Source: Vibrio mimicus CAIM 602 (GTDB lineage Bacteria; Pseudomonadota; Gammaproteobacteria; Enterobacterales; Vibrionaceae). From it: a DNA stretch of 64,000 nucleotides. The stretch covers positions 95,055 to 159,054 of the forward strand of contig NZ_AOMO01000029.1 of the NCBI RefSeq assembly GCF_000338875.1. The letters are read 5' to 3'. Position 1 is the first letter of the stretch. Each line of letters begins with the position of its first letter. Below the pieces are notes generated by a model, which was given only the letters and a program-made list of their open reading frames with translations, had not been told where the DNA came from and did not search any database. The position numbers and the translations under genes were made by a program. Below, in pieces: positions 1 through 11,548 of this stretch.

Positions 1-1
1 T

Positions 2-313
2 GAGCGTATTAATGTGCAAGGATTACTGGAAGATTTACATCAAGCTGCGATTGATTCAGGACTGTTTGATGCAAGTTCGGTAAAATCCCGTGCACTGCGC
101 TGCCATCATTGGTTGATTGGTAATGAAGGCGATAGCGTAGATTTTATTCACATCAGCTTTGAGCTATTAGCCGGACGCAGCGCTGAACAAAAGCGCGATT
201 TATCGCGCAAGCTGATGGAGATTTTGGTGGATAAAGCCAGCCATGTGCGCAGTTTGACCATTAATATCCGAGATATGGATATCGACTGCTTTCAAAAAGT
301 CATCAATGGATGA
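2..313 (+). CDS. 5-carboxymethyl-2-hydroxymuconate isomerase family protein (5' end cut by window)
   Basis: The reading frame is open from the first bases of the window, so the N-terminus lies upstream; a GTG at 14 is probably internal. The visible 103 residues match the C-terminal two thirds of the small CHMI tautomerase-like family (usually about 115-126 aa), including the segment FIHISFELLAGRS followed by a helix rich in K/R and E. The family member HpaF isomerises a homoprotocatechuate ring-cleavage product, but Vibrio copies stand alone and the true substrate here is unknown. The catalytic N-terminal proline, if present, is outside the window. A DUF805 gene follows 19 bp downstream on the same strand and may be cotranscribed. 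Confidence 0.75.
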   Translation, partial: ERINVQGLLEDLHQAAIDSGLFDASSVKSRALRCHHWLIGNEGDSVDFIHISFELLAGRSAEQKRDLSRKLMEILVDKASHVRSLTINIRDMDIDCFQKVING

Positions 314-332
314 CCGTGTTTAGGTAAAAATC

Positions 333-773
333 ATGTCGTTAAAAACACTGTTGTTTTCTTTTCAGGGGCGCATTGGGCGTCAAACCTTCTGGCTGTGGAA
401 TATCTGCTATTACGCCATGATTGCAGGCTTTGCGATTGGCTCTAATCAGCTATTTCCTAGCGTTGCGCACCTGATCTTACCGATCTTTCTGTTGCTTGTT
501 TTGGTGCCGGATCTGGCTATCACAGCCAAACGTTGGCATGACCGAGACAAATCGAGTTGGTGGTTGTTGCTCAATGTCCCTTTGGTGATTGGTCGAATGA
601 CCATTCCTGCGGGTGAACTGGCGGTGAATACCCAACCAGGAATGGCGGAAACTCTGATTTCTTTTGCTGCTTTGCTCTGTGGAGCGTGGATTTTAGTGGA
701 ATGTGGATTTCTTGCTGGCAGCGAGGGCAGTAACCGATTCGGGCCACAGCCTAAGCCGATGAAGAAAGGCTAA
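333..773 (+). CDS. DUF805 family inner-membrane protein
   Basis: This 146-residue protein starts with the DUF805 signature of an N-terminal segment containing F-x-GRIGRQTFW, followed by about four hydrophobic helices (roughly residues 22-42, 44-62, 78-95 and 108-130). The loop motif AKRWHDRDKSSWW is also typical of the family. DUF805 proteins are small inner-membrane proteins of unknown function. It starts 19 bp after the isomerase-family gene and is followed directly by a strong bidirectional terminator. Family assignment is secure from the motifs; no role is proposed. Confidence 0.85.
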   Translation: MSLKTLLFSFQGRIGRQTFWLWNICYYAMIAGFAIGSNQLFPSVAHLILPIFLLLVLVPDLAITAKRWHDRDKSSWWLLLNVPLVIGRMTIPAGELAVNTQPGMAETLISFAALLCGAWILVECGFLAGSEGSNRFGPQPKPMKKG

Positions 774-790
774 ACCATTAAACCGATTAA

Positions 791-816
791 AAAGAGGAGG
801 CATTCGCCTCCTCTTT
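791..816. terminator. Bidirectional Rho-independent terminator
   Basis: An 11-bp perfect inverted repeat (AAAGAGGAGGC, 4-nt loop, GCCTCCTCTTT) sits between the convergent DUF805 and DUF3135 genes. A-rich sequence on the left and T-rich sequence on the right give a usable terminator in both directions. Confidence 0.9.
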
Positions 817-837
817 CAGTTTTTACTGTGCGAGCAA

Positions 838-1197
838 TTATCGCCACTCGTCATTAGAATTCGCTCTTGGTCGAAACGGAACAACTTCAGCGACGGAATC
901 TTGTTGGAGATCCCCATCCAATGCATTGCGAAATCGCACCATCTGTTGGCTGAGTTCACGCATGAGAATCACATTGGTATGCACAGGGTTTTTGCACTGA
1001 CCCACCACTCGATCTATGTGGCTCTGTTGTGCCCACAACCTTTGCTGCATCGATTCAGAGGCAGATAGGATCATCTCTTCACACATCTCTTTTTTGAACT
1101 GAGTGAAGGCTTCAGGGTTATGTTTTGCCAGCTCAACCAATTCGTCAAAAGGCGGAAGTGCTTGAATATATGGAATGTCAGTTGGAGGAGTGGTCAT
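838..1197 (-). CDS. DUF3135 domain-containing protein
   Basis: A 119-residue soluble protein with the DUF3135 pattern: LPPFDELVELAKHNPEAF near the N-terminus, then a long helical region containing several Met and Gln residues. The family is of unknown function and is common in Vibrio and relatives. I chose the ATG at 1197 rather than the GTG nine bases upstream because GAGGTGAG lies at a good Shine-Dalgarno distance from the ATG. The gene converges with the DUF805 gene and lies downstream of the SufR-like regulator on the same strand, separated by about 115 bp with no clear terminator. Confidence 0.8.
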   Translation of the reverse strand: MTTPPTDIPYIQALPPFDELVELAKHNPEAFTQFKKEMCEEMILSASESMQQRLWAQQSHIDRVVGQCKNPVHTNVILMRELSQQMVRFRNALDGDLQQDSVAEVVPFRPRANSNDEWR

Positions 1198-1311
1198 CGC
1201 TCTCACCTCGCCAGATGCTAAAATTGATTACTTTATCAACAATCCAAGCATAATCGATTATCAGTGAGTTGTGCGGAACGAAAGTCGCCCTTCTTATAAA
1301 TAAGACGCCAT

Positions 1312-1929
1312 TCAAGCAGCAGAGATGAGATAAGCGCAGCGTCGTTCACCAGTCACAATGTGCTCTAAACGCTGTACTTGGTAGCTATCTCCCAGTAATG
1401 ATTGGAAAATAGTTAATTCTGATTGGCACAAGTTAGGGCAGCGAGTAGCAGCCTTACAAATTGGGCAGTGATTTTCCACCAACATAAATCCTGCGTCGGT
1501 TTGTTCAAGTTCGGCCATGTAGCCTTCTTGCTCACGCAACTGCACCAATTTATGCAGTTTTTCTTCAAGTGAGTGGCAACTTTTTAAAGCGGCTTGGTAA
1601 CTGCGTAGAGTTTGTGCCTCTCGCTCAGCGGCAACTTTGGCCAATCCTTCTTTACCAAAAAGATGCTCAACCGCATCGATGACTTGAATGGTTAGCTCAC
1701 CGTGGCGATCTGCAAATTGATTGTGCCCTTTAGCTGTCAAAGACCAGTGACGAGTAGGGCGGCCGACTTTCACTTTCACATCATGAAATGAGAGTACGCC
1801 ATCATCCTCCAAACTTTGCAAATGCTGACGAGCGCCCATGGTCGTAATGCCTAGGTCTTCAGCCAACTGTTTGGCGGTTACGGTGCCTTCACGTTTAATG
1901 GTGTGAAGAATGCGGTCAACCGTTTTCAT
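1312..1929 (-). CDS. SufR-like winged-helix transcriptional regulator with C-terminal cysteine cluster
   Basis: The 205-residue protein has an N-terminal winged helix-turn-helix (about residues 5-70; helices around VTAKQLAEDLGI and GARQHLQSLED), then a helical middle and a C-terminal cysteine cluster: NHCPIC, a CPNLC segment, and a final RRCAYLI. This layout is that of the SufR/DeoR-like regulators, in which the cysteines bind an iron-sulphur cluster used as a sensor. That the protein binds a cluster here is inference from the cysteine spacing. No suf or isc genes are in the window. It is transcribed away from groES; the 428-bp gap upstream carries the promoters of both. Confidence 0.75.
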   Translation of the reverse strand: MKTVDRILHTIKREGTVTAKQLAEDLGITTMGARQHLQSLEDDGVLSFHDVKVKVGRPTRHWSLTAKGHNQFADRHGELTIQVIDAVEHLFGKEGLAKVAAEREAQTLRSYQAALKSCHSLEEKLHKLVQLREQEGYMAELEQTDAGFMLVENHCPICKAATRCPNLCQSELTIFQSLLGDSYQVQRLEHIVTGERRCAYLISAA

Positions 1930-2357
1930 CGTCTCTCATTATCCTTGTTCCTAAAAAGTGCTTGGTTTTCGCCTTTATCTATCCCGCTTCGGCGTACCTT
2001 GCTCTGTCGTTATTATGGAATGTGAATTAAATAAAGCAAACCATTTACTATGCCCTACAGACTTGAAGCCGTTATTGTTTTGGCTGCGTTACGTATCACA
2101 CTATGGCGCTTATACATGCTCATGAATATTCACTCACGCTTACCAACAACGCCAAGTTGGTTGGGATAGATCGATCAAGTCATTCAAAGTCTTGCAGATA
2201 AGGACAGAAGGATTTGGTGTTTGAAAATGTTAATTTAATCACGTTTTTTTACGCTTCCCCCCTTGGGATATGGCACAACTTACCCCACATAAGTGACACA
2301 TGCTGATGATCAGCGTTTTATCAACCATACGGAAAATTAAATCAGGAGAGACGACCG
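1930..2357. other. Intergenic region between the SufR-like regulator and groES
   Basis: This 428-bp gap holds the divergent promoters. Apart from the heat-shock promoter near its right end I see no ORF with coding character and no long repeat. The left two thirds is unremarkable sequence. Confidence 0.7.
2262..2290 (+). promoter_or_regulatory. Sigma-32 (RpoH) heat-shock promoter of groESL
   Basis: CTTGGGA at 2262-2268 and CCCCACAT at 2283-2290, separated by 14 bp, match the sigma-32 consensus (CTTGAAA, 13-15 bp, CCCCATnT) with few mismatches. The position is about 70 bp upstream of the groES start codon, which fits the known heat-shock control of groESL operons. Confidence 0.8.
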
Positions 2358-2648
2358 ATGAATATTCGTCCATTACATGACCGAGTGATCGTTGAACGCC
2401 AAGAAGTTGAATCAAAATCTGCTGGTGGAATTGTTCTAACTGGTTCTGCGGCGGAAAAATCAACTCGCGGTAAAGTGTTGGCTGTTGGTAAAGGCCGCAT
2501 TCTGGAGAACGGTTCAGTTCAACCTCTGGACGTGAAAGTAGGCGACACCGTGATTTTTGCAGAAAGCTACGGCACAAAAACAGAAAAGATCGATGGCAAA
2601 GAAGTGTTGATCTTGTCTGAACATGACATTTTGGCAATCGTTGAATAA
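2358..2648 (+). CDS. groES: Co-chaperonin GroES
   Basis: The 96-residue protein begins [14 protein letters not shown] and is full length for GroES (about 95-97 aa). It contains the mobile loop (around residues 17-32, [14 protein letters not shown]), which docks on GroEL, and the C-terminal ILAIVE. The heptameric lid closes the GroEL folding chamber in the cytoplasm. A good ribosome binding site (AGGAGAG) precedes the ATG. It is the first gene of the groESL operon, 53 bp upstream of groEL and behind a sigma-32 promoter. Confidence 0.97.
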   Translation: MNIRPLHDRVIVERQEVESKSAGGIVLTGSAAEKSTRGKVLAVGKGRILENGSVQPLDVKVGDTVIFAESYGTKTEKIDGKEVLILSEHDILAIVE

Positions 2649-2698
2649 TTGATTCTGAATCCCAACGAAATCAATAACTGAATTTAGAAAGGAAATGA

Positions 2699-5444
<2,746 letters not shown>

Positions 5445-7103
5445 GTGCATACTTCAATGCAAATTGACGTATCTGCATCCTCCCACCAGACACAGCAGTG
5501 GCACAGCATCGACTGGTCACTAATGTATCGCACGGTGAGAGGGCTACAGGTACGGATCGCAAAGGCAACGAAAAAGTCTGACTGGCGACAGGTCAAAAGA
5601 CTGCAACGCATGTTAACTCGTTCGTTTGCTGCCAAGGTGATAGCCATTCGGCGCGTCACTGAAAACAGAGGGAAAAACACACCGGGTGTTGATGGAGAAA
5701 TCTGGAACACTCCTGCTTTGAAATGGGGAGCCATAAACCAACTGATGCGTAAAGGCTACAAGCCAAGTCCGCTGAGGCGAGTCTATATTCCTAAAGCTAA
5801 TGGCAAGCGTAGGCCGCTGGGAATACCAACCATGCGTGATAGAGCAATGCAGGCACTATACCTGTTAGCTCTTGAACCCATATCGGAAACCACGGCGGAT
5901 AGAAACAGCTATGGCTTTCGCCCGAATCGCTCTTGTGCTGATGCCATCGAACAATGCTTCGTGAATCTCAGCCGCAAGGCTAGTGCGAGTTGGGTGCTGG
6001 AGGGCGATATCAAAGGGTGTTTTGACTTTATCAGCCATGACTGGCTTATCGGCAATATCCCCATGGATAAGGCGATACTCAAGAAATGGCTGAAAGCCGG
6101 ATTCATGGAATCTGGGAAGTTCAACTTGACGGATGCGGGTACACCACAAGGTGGGATTATCTAACCCGTACTTGCCAATATGGCCTTAGATGGACTGGAA
6201 ACGGTGCTCGAATCTCGCTTCGGGATGAAAAACACGAAAGCCAGTTACAAAACTAAGGTCAATTATGTACGTTATGCAGATGACTTTATCATTACTGGGA
6301 TCTCGAAAGAGTTACTGGAATATGAGGTTTTACCGATCGTTGAAGCCTTTATGGCAGAACGTGGACTGCAATTGTCAGCAGAAAAAACGCTGATTACGCA
6401 CATAGACGACTGGTTCGATTTTCTCGGGCAAAATTTGCGTAAATACGACGGCAAAATGTTGATTAAGCCGTCAAAGAAAAACGTGAAGAATTTTCTGCGC
6501 GGTGTACGAGATTATCTCAACAGCCATAAAACGGTGCCAGCTTCAGCGGTGATAGCGAAGTTGAATCCGATGATCAGAGGATGGTGTAACTACCACCGCT
6601 GGGTATGTGCGAGTGAGACATTCAAGTATATTGATTACCGGATCTGGAAAATGTTGTGGCAGTGGTGCCGCCGAATCCATTTGAATCGCCGTAAGCGCTG
6701 GATTAAAGAGAAATACTTTAAAACAGTGGGTGATAGAAACTGGGTATTCAGCGCACCGAAACCGAAAGGGGAAGATGGCCACTACCGCTTGCTGAGTGCA
6801 GCGAGAGTGAAAATCGACAAACATGTGAAAATTCGGGCAACAGCTAACTGTTACCTACCTGAGAACGAACAATACTTTGAGCGTCTGAAGATGCAAAGGT
6901 TGAAGAAATCTTTGTCGGGTAACTGGAAACTATGGAAGATTGTCGAGAGACAAGACTACAAATGTGCGGTGTGTCATCAGCAGTTTCACTCAGAAGATGA
7001 ATGGGATATTCACCATATCGTCAGAAGAGTGGATGGCGGCACGGACATAAGCTCGAACTTGATGATGTTGCATATAAACTGTCATAGGAAAATACATACG
7101 TAA
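5445..7103 (+). pseudogene. ltrA: Intron-encoded reverse transcriptase/maturase/HNH endonuclease, interrupted by an in-frame stop
   Basis: Read through, the frame codes for about 551 residues with the order expected of a group II intron protein. It has an N-terminal RT domain (GVDG, then KRRPLGIPTMRDRAMQ and YGFRPNRSC), the catalytic YADD at about residues 277-280, a maturase/X domain with the RGWCNYHR motif, and a C-terminal HNH nuclease (CAVC then HHIVRRVDGG and HINCHRKIH, about 507-551). The start is GTG at 5445, eight bases after GGAGG. Codon 240 (6162-6164) is TAA, inside the conserved stretch PQGGII-stop-PVLANM where the family has Ser, so a single TCA-to-TAA change is the simplest explanation. 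Upstream and downstream halves are in the same frame. The truncated product would lack YADD, maturase and HNH regions, so it should be inactive. Confidence 0.93.
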
Positions 7104-7218
7104 CATGTGGATTTTGCGGGTCACAAAGTTGAATGTTGCATATGAATTCCGTATAAGAAACTGGTGGGTATGAAACTATTTTATCCACTTGTTTTAATAA
7201 TTATTCAGGGTAACAGAA

Positions 7219-7371
7219 ATGGATAAATGGGAATTCTATAAAGACAATTCAAACGAATGGCGTTGGCGCCGAACTGCATCAAATGGACGTATTGTTGGTG
7301 CCTCTAGTCAGGGCTATGTAAACAAAGCTGATTGTGTGGAAAATGCAAGACGTAATGGTTACACAGGATAA
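7219..7371 (+). CDS. Small DUF1508 (YegP-like) ORF carried inside the intron
   Basis: A 50-residue ORF (ATG at 7219, TAA at 7369-7371) lies between the maturase gene and domain V, on the intron's coding strand. The translation reads WEFYKDNSNEWRWRRTASNG, then an IVGASSQGY segment and NKADCVENARRNG. This is the compact beta-beta-beta-alpha signature of DUF1508, found once or in tandem in YegP-type proteins of unknown function. The single-domain length is right. A CAGGG at 7206-7210 could serve as a weak ribosome binding site. Group II introns normally encode only their own reverse transcriptase, so this looks like a passenger gene. Its function, and whether it is expressed, cannot be seen from the sequence. 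Confidence 0.8.
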   Translation: MDKWEFYKDNSNEWRWRRTASNGRIVGASSQGYVNKADCVENARRNGYTG

Positions 7372-7410
7372 TGTTGCTGGCTTAAACTCAGTTTAAGCTT
7401 ATAAAAGCTT

Positions 7411-7444
7411 GAGCCGTATGTGGGGAAACTCGCACGTACGGTTC
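7411..7444 (+). ncRNA. Group II intron domain V (catalytic hairpin)
   Basis: A 34-nt hairpin with the highly conserved domain V pattern: GAGCCGTATG, a GGAAAC-type tetraloop region, then CGCACGTACGGTTC. The catalytic triad AGC is at 7412-7414. Domain VI follows with a 9-bp stem (GGTGGCGCA with TGCGTCACT) and a candidate bulged A at 7479, six bases before the 3' splice site. The catalytic RNA core therefore looks intact even though the intron's protein is not. Confidence 0.93.
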
Positions 7445-7504
7445 TTAGGGGGCGGTGGCGCAGTAATGCGTCACTGCTACCCGACATCATCCCCTAATGT
7501 TGAA

Positions 7505-7532
7505 AAACCGGAGCTAAGTCTCCGGTTTTTTT
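7505..7532 (+). terminator. Rho-independent terminator of groESL
   Basis: AAACCGGAG, a 6-nt loop and CTCCGGTTT form a 9-bp stem followed by a run of T. It belongs to the groEL 3' exon and has been pushed about 3.15 kb away from the stop codon by the intron. Confidence 0.9.
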
Positions 7533-7686
7533 ATGTTTAATCTGGCAAGGCTTGAGATCATCTTCTATCTTGCCTAAGTAACTCATTCAAGCGGAAAACT
7601 GACACAATATTCACAAATTCTCGAGAGAGATATGGATAATGTTGCTTAGTTTTTCCCCTTACCCATCCTGATTGGAGGTTATTTTT

Positions 7687-8247
7687 ATGAAAAAGCCGTT
7701 TGCTTTGATGGCTCTAACTGCAGCGATGGCTGCTCCAGCAGCACTGGCTTCAACACCAGTCATGTTTTCTTCTATCGACAATTTCAACACGCCAGATGCT
7801 AACCAAGTAGCGGGTCTGCGTTTGTCTGCATTGCACGGTAAAGTTGATGAAGTGAAAGGGGTCGATTTCTCGATTCTTGGTTTATCTGAAACCAACAAAA
7901 CTACAGGTGTGAACTTTGGTCTATTCTTCGGTGCGAGCAAAGTTAACCAAGAGATGACTGGTGCATCATTGGGTCTGCTGAACTGGAACACAGGTAGCAC
8001 TTACGGTGCAAACTTAGGTCTGGTTAACCTGACTAACGACGTTAAAGGCGCTAACTTGAGTTTTGTGAACTATTCAGAAGGTAACACCTTGGTTGACCTA
8101 GGTGCGGCTAACTTCTCGAACACTTCTACTGTTCAGTTTGGCCTGTTCAACAAAACTGCAAAAATTGAAGGCGTACAGATTGGTTTGATCAACTGTGCTG
8201 ACAACGGTTTCTTTAAGTGTTTCCCAATCATTAACTTTGCTAAGTAA
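7687..8247 (+). CDS. VC2662 family exported protein of unknown function
   Basis: A 186-residue protein with a clear signal peptide (MKKPFALMALTAAMAAPAALA, cleavage expected after ALA). The mature part is built of repeated short strands of the type G-A-N/S-L-G-L-L/V-N (for example GASLGLLN, GANLGLVN and GANLSFVN). This pattern suggests a repetitive beta structure, perhaps envelope associated; that is inference. It matches the family known in Vibrio as VC2662; no function is established that I know of. The ATG at 7687 is preceded by GGAGG at eight bases. It stands alone, after the groESL terminator and before its own terminator. Confidence 0.8.
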   Translation: MKKPFALMALTAAMAAPAALASTPVMFSSIDNFNTPDANQVAGLRLSALHGKVDEVKGVDFSILGLSETNKTTGVNFGLFFGASKVNQEMTGASLGLLNWNTGSTYGANLGLVNLTNDVKGANLSFVNYSEGNTLVDLGAANFSNTSTVQFGLFNKTAKIEGVQIGLINCADNGFFKCFPIINFAK

Positions 8248-8259
8248 TGATTTAAAAAA

Positions 8260-8288
8260 GCGTTGCCAAGGCAACGCTTTTTTTTTTC
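8260..8288. terminator. Bidirectional Rho-independent terminator
   Basis: GCGTTGCC, AA, GGCAACGC form an 8-bp stem flanked by A-run and T-run, between the convergent VC2662-family gene and epmB. Confidence 0.9.
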
Positions 8289-9309
8289 ACTCAAGGTGTA
8301 AATCGAGCGGAGTTTTGCTGGGTTTACCTCCGATTTCTCGAGTCAATTTCGGTACCAGATAACCGGAAACCCGCTCAATTAAGCCTGCCATAAGCTGCCG
8401 TGCTTCAGCATCACTCACGTAAAAATGCGCCGCACCCTGCACCTTATCCAGCACATGCAGGTAATAAGGTAAAATTCCCGCATCAAATAAAGTTTCACTG
8501 AGTGCAACTTGTTCTTCAACGGAGTTATTTACGCCTTTAAGCAGCACACCTTGGTTAAGCAGAGTCACGTTAACTGCGCGTAAGCGTGCCATTTGCTGTT
8601 TGAGCTCCAGATTGATTTCATTGGCGTGATTGATGTGCGTAACCAGCAAGACTTGCAAGCGAGTTTGTGCGAATAGCTCAACCAATTCATCCGTGATACG
8701 CGCAGGGATCACGACAGGTAATCGTGAGTGAATACGCAGTCGTTTGATGTGCGGGATCGTAGCGATGCGTTCAATCAACCAAGCGAGTTCATGATCCTTC
8801 GCCATCAAAGGATCACCGCCCGAGAAGATCACTTCATTGAGTTGCGGATTCTGCGCGATGTAATCAAGACTTTGCTGCCAAATTGCTTTACTGCCTTTGT
8901 TATCTTCATAAGGGAAATGACGACGGAAACAGTAGCGGCAGTTGATTGCGCAGCCGCCTTTCACGATCAGCAAGCAACGATTTTGGTACTTGTGTAGCAA
9001 GCCTGGAATTGCGTTGTTTTGCTCATCCAGAGGATCATTGGAATAGCCGGGATGTACCTCAAATTCTGCGCCCAATGGCAAAACTTGACGTAAAAGTGGA
9101 TCGTAAGGATTGCCTTTTTGCATGCGATCGACAAAACTTTGCGGCACCCGCTGCGCAAACAGTTTGCGCGCTTCAAATCCGTCTTGCCATGGCGATGGAT
9201 CGATCTCGAGTTGCTGTAATAATTGAGCAGGATCCGAGATCGCGTTTGCCAGCTGTTGCAGCCAGTTTTGCTCAACAGAAACGACTTTTCGGGTTATGAT
9301 GTGCGGCAT
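8287..9309 (-). CDS. epmB: EF-P beta-lysylation protein EpmB (lysine 2,3-aminomutase-like radical SAM enzyme)
   Basis: The 340-residue protein carries the radical-SAM motif CxxxCxxC at Cys120, Cys124 and Cys127 (GGCAINCRYCF) and the KamA-family segment VIFSGGDPLM. EpmB converts (S)-alpha-lysine to (R)-beta-lysine using a 4Fe-4S cluster, S-adenosylmethionine and PLP. EpmA, also encoded in this window, then attaches the beta-lysine to elongation factor P. The length is normal for EpmB and shorter than true KamA. It is divergent from efp with only 32 bp between the two start codons, so enzyme and target are genetically linked and the efp promoter must overlap the epmB 5' coding region. Confidence 0.93.
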   Translation of the reverse strand: MPHIITRKVVSVEQNWLQQLANAISDPAQLLQQLEIDPSPWQDGFEARKLFAQRVPQSFVDRMQKGNPYDPLLRQVLPLGAEFEVHPGYSNDPLDEQNNAIPGLLHKYQNRCLLIVKGGCAINCRYCFRRHFPYEDNKGSKAIWQQSLDYIAQNPQLNEVIFSGGDPLMAKDHELAWLIERIATIPHIKRLRIHSRLPVVIPARITDELVELFAQTRLQVLLVTHINHANEINLELKQQMARLRAVNVTLLNQGVLLKGVNNSVEEQVALSETLFDAGILPYYLHVLDKVQGAAHFYVSDAEARQLMAGLIERVSGYLVPKLTREIGGKPSKTPLDLHLE

Positions 9310-9341
9310 TGATTTTAACTCGAAGATAGTAAGAGGACAAA

Positions 9342-9908
9342 ATGGCTACTGTTAGCACGAATGAATTTAAAGGCGGTCTCAAAATTATGCTTGATAACGA
9401 GCCTTGTGTCATTCTCGAAAACGAGTATGTAAAACCAGGTAAAGGTCAGGCATTCAACCGCGTGAGAATCCGTAAGCTGCTTACTGGTAAAGTTCTGGAA
9501 AAAACTTTTAAATCGGGTGACACAGCGGAAGTTGCTGATGTTATCGATATCGATCTGGATTACCTGTACAACGATGGCGAATTCTACCACTTCATGAACA
9601 ACAGCACATTCGAACAGCTTGCTGCAGATGCAAAAGCGGTCGGTGAGAATGCGAAATGGTTGGTAGAAAACAACACTTGTATGCTGACACTGTGGAATGG
9701 TAACCCAATCGCGGTAACTCCACCAAACTTCGTTGAGCTAGAAGTGACTGAAACTGATCCAGGCGTTAAAGGTGACACTCAAGGTACTGGCGGTAAACCA
9801 GCAACTCTGTCTACTGGTGCGGTAGTTCGCGTACCTCTATTTGTACAGATCGGCGAAGTGATCAAAGTGGACACTCGCTCAGCAGAATACGTTGGCCGTG
9901 TGAAGTAA
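9342..9908 (+). CDS. efp: Elongation factor P
   Basis: A 188-residue EF-P with the KOW-like N-terminal domain and two OB-fold domains. The modified lysine is Lys34 in the loop [12 protein letters not shown] rescues ribosomes stalled at polyproline stretches; in gammaproteobacteria Lys34 must be beta-lysylated by EpmA and EpmB, and both enzymes are encoded in this window. AAGAGGACAAA gives a good ribosome binding site. A terminator follows directly. Confidence 0.97.
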   Translation: MATVSTNEFKGGLKIMLDNEPCVILENEYVKPGKGQAFNRVRIRKLLTGKVLEKTFKSGDTAEVADVIDIDLDYLYNDGEFYHFMNNSTFEQLAADAKAVGENAKWLVENNTCMLTLWNGNPIAVTPPNFVELEVTETDPGVKGDTQGTGGKPATLSTGAVVRVPLFVQIGEVIKVDTRSAEYVGRVK

Positions 9909-9928
9909 TCACTTCGGCGACAAGAAAA

Positions 9929-9953
9929 AACCAACCTTGCGGTTGGTTTTTTT
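9929..9953 (+). terminator. Rho-independent terminator of efp
   Basis: AACCAACC, loop TTGC, GGTTGGTT and a T-run immediately follow the efp stop codon. Confidence 0.9.
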
Positions 9954-10030
9954 ATGCGTGTTTTGCTCTTGTTGCTTGAGCACACCAATAAAAAAGCTGG
10001 CCTGTAAGCCAGCTTTTTTGATGCTTCATG

Positions 10031-10393
10031 TTAGATCATGAAGATAAACACGATAGCCAGTGCTGAGATGATAGTCGCAAAGCCGTAGCAAGCGATTTTT
10101 CCTGCCACACCCGTGTGGAATTTCAGGTCATGCATACCGTGATGAACACGGTGCATGGCATGCCACATTGGTAGGGCTAAAGTGCCGATGATGAACAATG
10201 CACCAATGATGCTAGTTGCAAAGCTGGCTACACGCTCATAGCTTAGTGCTTCGGCATCAATCACACCGAGTGGCGCAAGAATGCCCAGTACCAGAATGGT
10301 AATTGGGGTGATCATGGCAAACCAAGTGCCACCAGCACCAAACAGGCTCCACCATACTGGTTCGTCTGAACGTTTTGGGTTGGTATTAATCAC
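10031..10393 (-). CDS. frdD: Fumarate reductase membrane anchor subunit FrdD
   Basis: A 120-residue hydrophobic protein with three transmembrane helices and the FrdD motif [10 protein letters not shown]. With FrdC it anchors the FrdAB catalytic dimer to the inner membrane and carries the menaquinol sites, supporting anaerobic fumarate respiration. I chose the GTG at 10393 because AAGGAGC precedes it at a good distance and the resulting length matches the family (119-125 aa). A longer open frame upstream overlaps frdC and is less likely. It is the last gene of frdABCD. Confidence 0.9.
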   Translation of the reverse strand: MINTNPKRSDEPVWWSLFGAGGTWFAMITPITILVLGILAPLGVIDAEALSYERVASFATSIIGALFIIGTLALPMWHAMHRVHHGMHDLKFHTGVAGKIACYGFATIISALAIVFIFMI

Positions 10394-10403
10394 AATAAGC
10401 TCC

Positions 10404-10787
10404 TTACACCACAATAAGAACAATCAGTGAGATAAAGGCCACGGCCGCCCACTGTGCTAGCACGATGATCTTTTTATCAACGGGTTTGCCACCCAAGCGA
10501 ATTGGCACTACTTGCGGCATCATGCTGAAGAAGGTTTGTGCATGGAACAAGCTACCAGCCAGTGCCACGATGTTGATCGCAACGACGAGTGGGTTTGCCA
10601 TAAAATCCAACCAGGTTTGCCATGCTTCAGGGCCTTTCACCAGAGAACCTAAGCCAACGGTTAGGAACAAGGTAAACAGGATCAATGGCAGAACCGTTGC
10701 TTCACGCACCATGTAGAAACGGTAGAAAGGATGATCTTTCCACCAAGTACGTTTCATTTCACGAACATAAGGTTTACGGTTACTCAT
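10404..10787 (-). CDS. frdC: Fumarate reductase membrane anchor subunit FrdC
   Basis: The 127-residue protein starts [16 protein letters not shown], the family hallmark, and has three transmembrane segments. It partners FrdD in the membrane domain of menaquinol:fumarate reductase. The gene starts only 2 bp after the frdB stop codon and lies 10 bp ahead of frdD, so tight cotranslation in the operon frdABCD is expected. Confidence 0.95.
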   Translation of the reverse strand: MSNRKPYVREMKRTWWKDHPFYRFYMVREATVLPLILFTLFLTVGLGSLVKGPEAWQTWLDFMANPLVVAINIVALAGSLFHAQTFFSMMPQVVPIRLGGKPVDKKIIVLAQWAAVAFISLIVLIVV

Positions 10788-10789
10788 CC

Positions 10790-11548
10790 TTAGGCCTCCA
10801 CTTTCTTCGGTGAACCGTCAGGGTTCAACATCGCGATCACGAAGTCTAATGATGACTCCACTTTGCCTTGGTTCACGGCTGCCGCTGGGTCAACGTGTTT
10901 TGGACACACTTCAGAGCAGTAACCAACGAAGGTACAGCCCCAAGCGCCGTTTTCACCGTTGATCAGTTTCATACGCTCGGCTTTACCGTTGTCACGGCTG
11001 TCGAGGTTGTAGCGATGCGCCAGAGTCAAAGCAGCAGGGCCGATAAACTCAGGGTTTAGCCCGAACTGCGGACACGCGGCATAACACAAACCACAGTTGA
11101 TACAGCCAGCAAATTGCTTGTAGCGTGCCATTTGCTCTGGAGTTTGTAGGTTAGTACCGTCTTCTGGCTTACGATCGTTACCGATGATGTATGGCTTGAT
11201 CGCTTCCAGACGCTCAATGAATGGCGTCATGTCTACGATCAAGTCTTTTTCGATTGGGAAGTTCGCCAGCGGTTCGATTTTTACGCCTTCTGGGTAATCA
11301 CGTAAGAAGCTCTTACATGCCAGTTTTGGCACACCATTGACCATGATGCCGCACGATCCACAGATCGCCATACGGCATGACCAGCGGTAAGAAAGATCTT
11401 TGTCTAAGTGATCTTTCACATAGCCAATTGCATCCAGTACCGACATGGTTTCATCAAACGGCACTTCGAAGCGTTGCATGTGTGGCTCTGCATCTTTGGC
11501 TGGGTCGTAGCGCAGAATGTCCACTTTTTGAATACGTTGTGCTGACAT
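10790..11548 (-). CDS. frdB: Fumarate reductase iron-sulphur subunit FrdB
   Basis: A 252-residue iron-sulphur protein. The N-terminal ferredoxin-like domain has the 2Fe-2S cysteines in [10 protein letters not shown] and a following CKSF. The C-terminal domain has [12 protein letters not shown] and a later [10 protein letters not shown] cluster for the 4Fe-4S and 3Fe-4S centres. It passes electrons from menaquinol in FrdCD to the flavin of FrdA. Its start overlaps the frdA stop codon by one base (TAATG), a typical translational coupling. Confidence 0.96.
   Translation of the reverse strand: MSAQRIQKVDILRYDPAKDAEPHMQRFEVPFDETMSVLDAIGYVKDHLDKDLSYRWSCRMAICGSCGIMVNGVPKLACKSFLRDYPEGVKIEPLANFPIEKDLIVDMTPFIERLEAIKPYIIGNDRKPEDGTNLQTPEQMARYKQFAGCINCGLCYAACPQFGLNPEFIGPAALTLAHRYNLDSRDNGKAERMKLINGENGAWGCTFVGYCSEVCPKHVDPAAAVNQGKVESSLDFVIAMLNPDGSPKKVEA

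Noticed and set aside
2239..2637. Open reading frame antisense to groES
   Set aside because: It mirrors the groES coding frame, has no family resemblance and no ribosome binding site.
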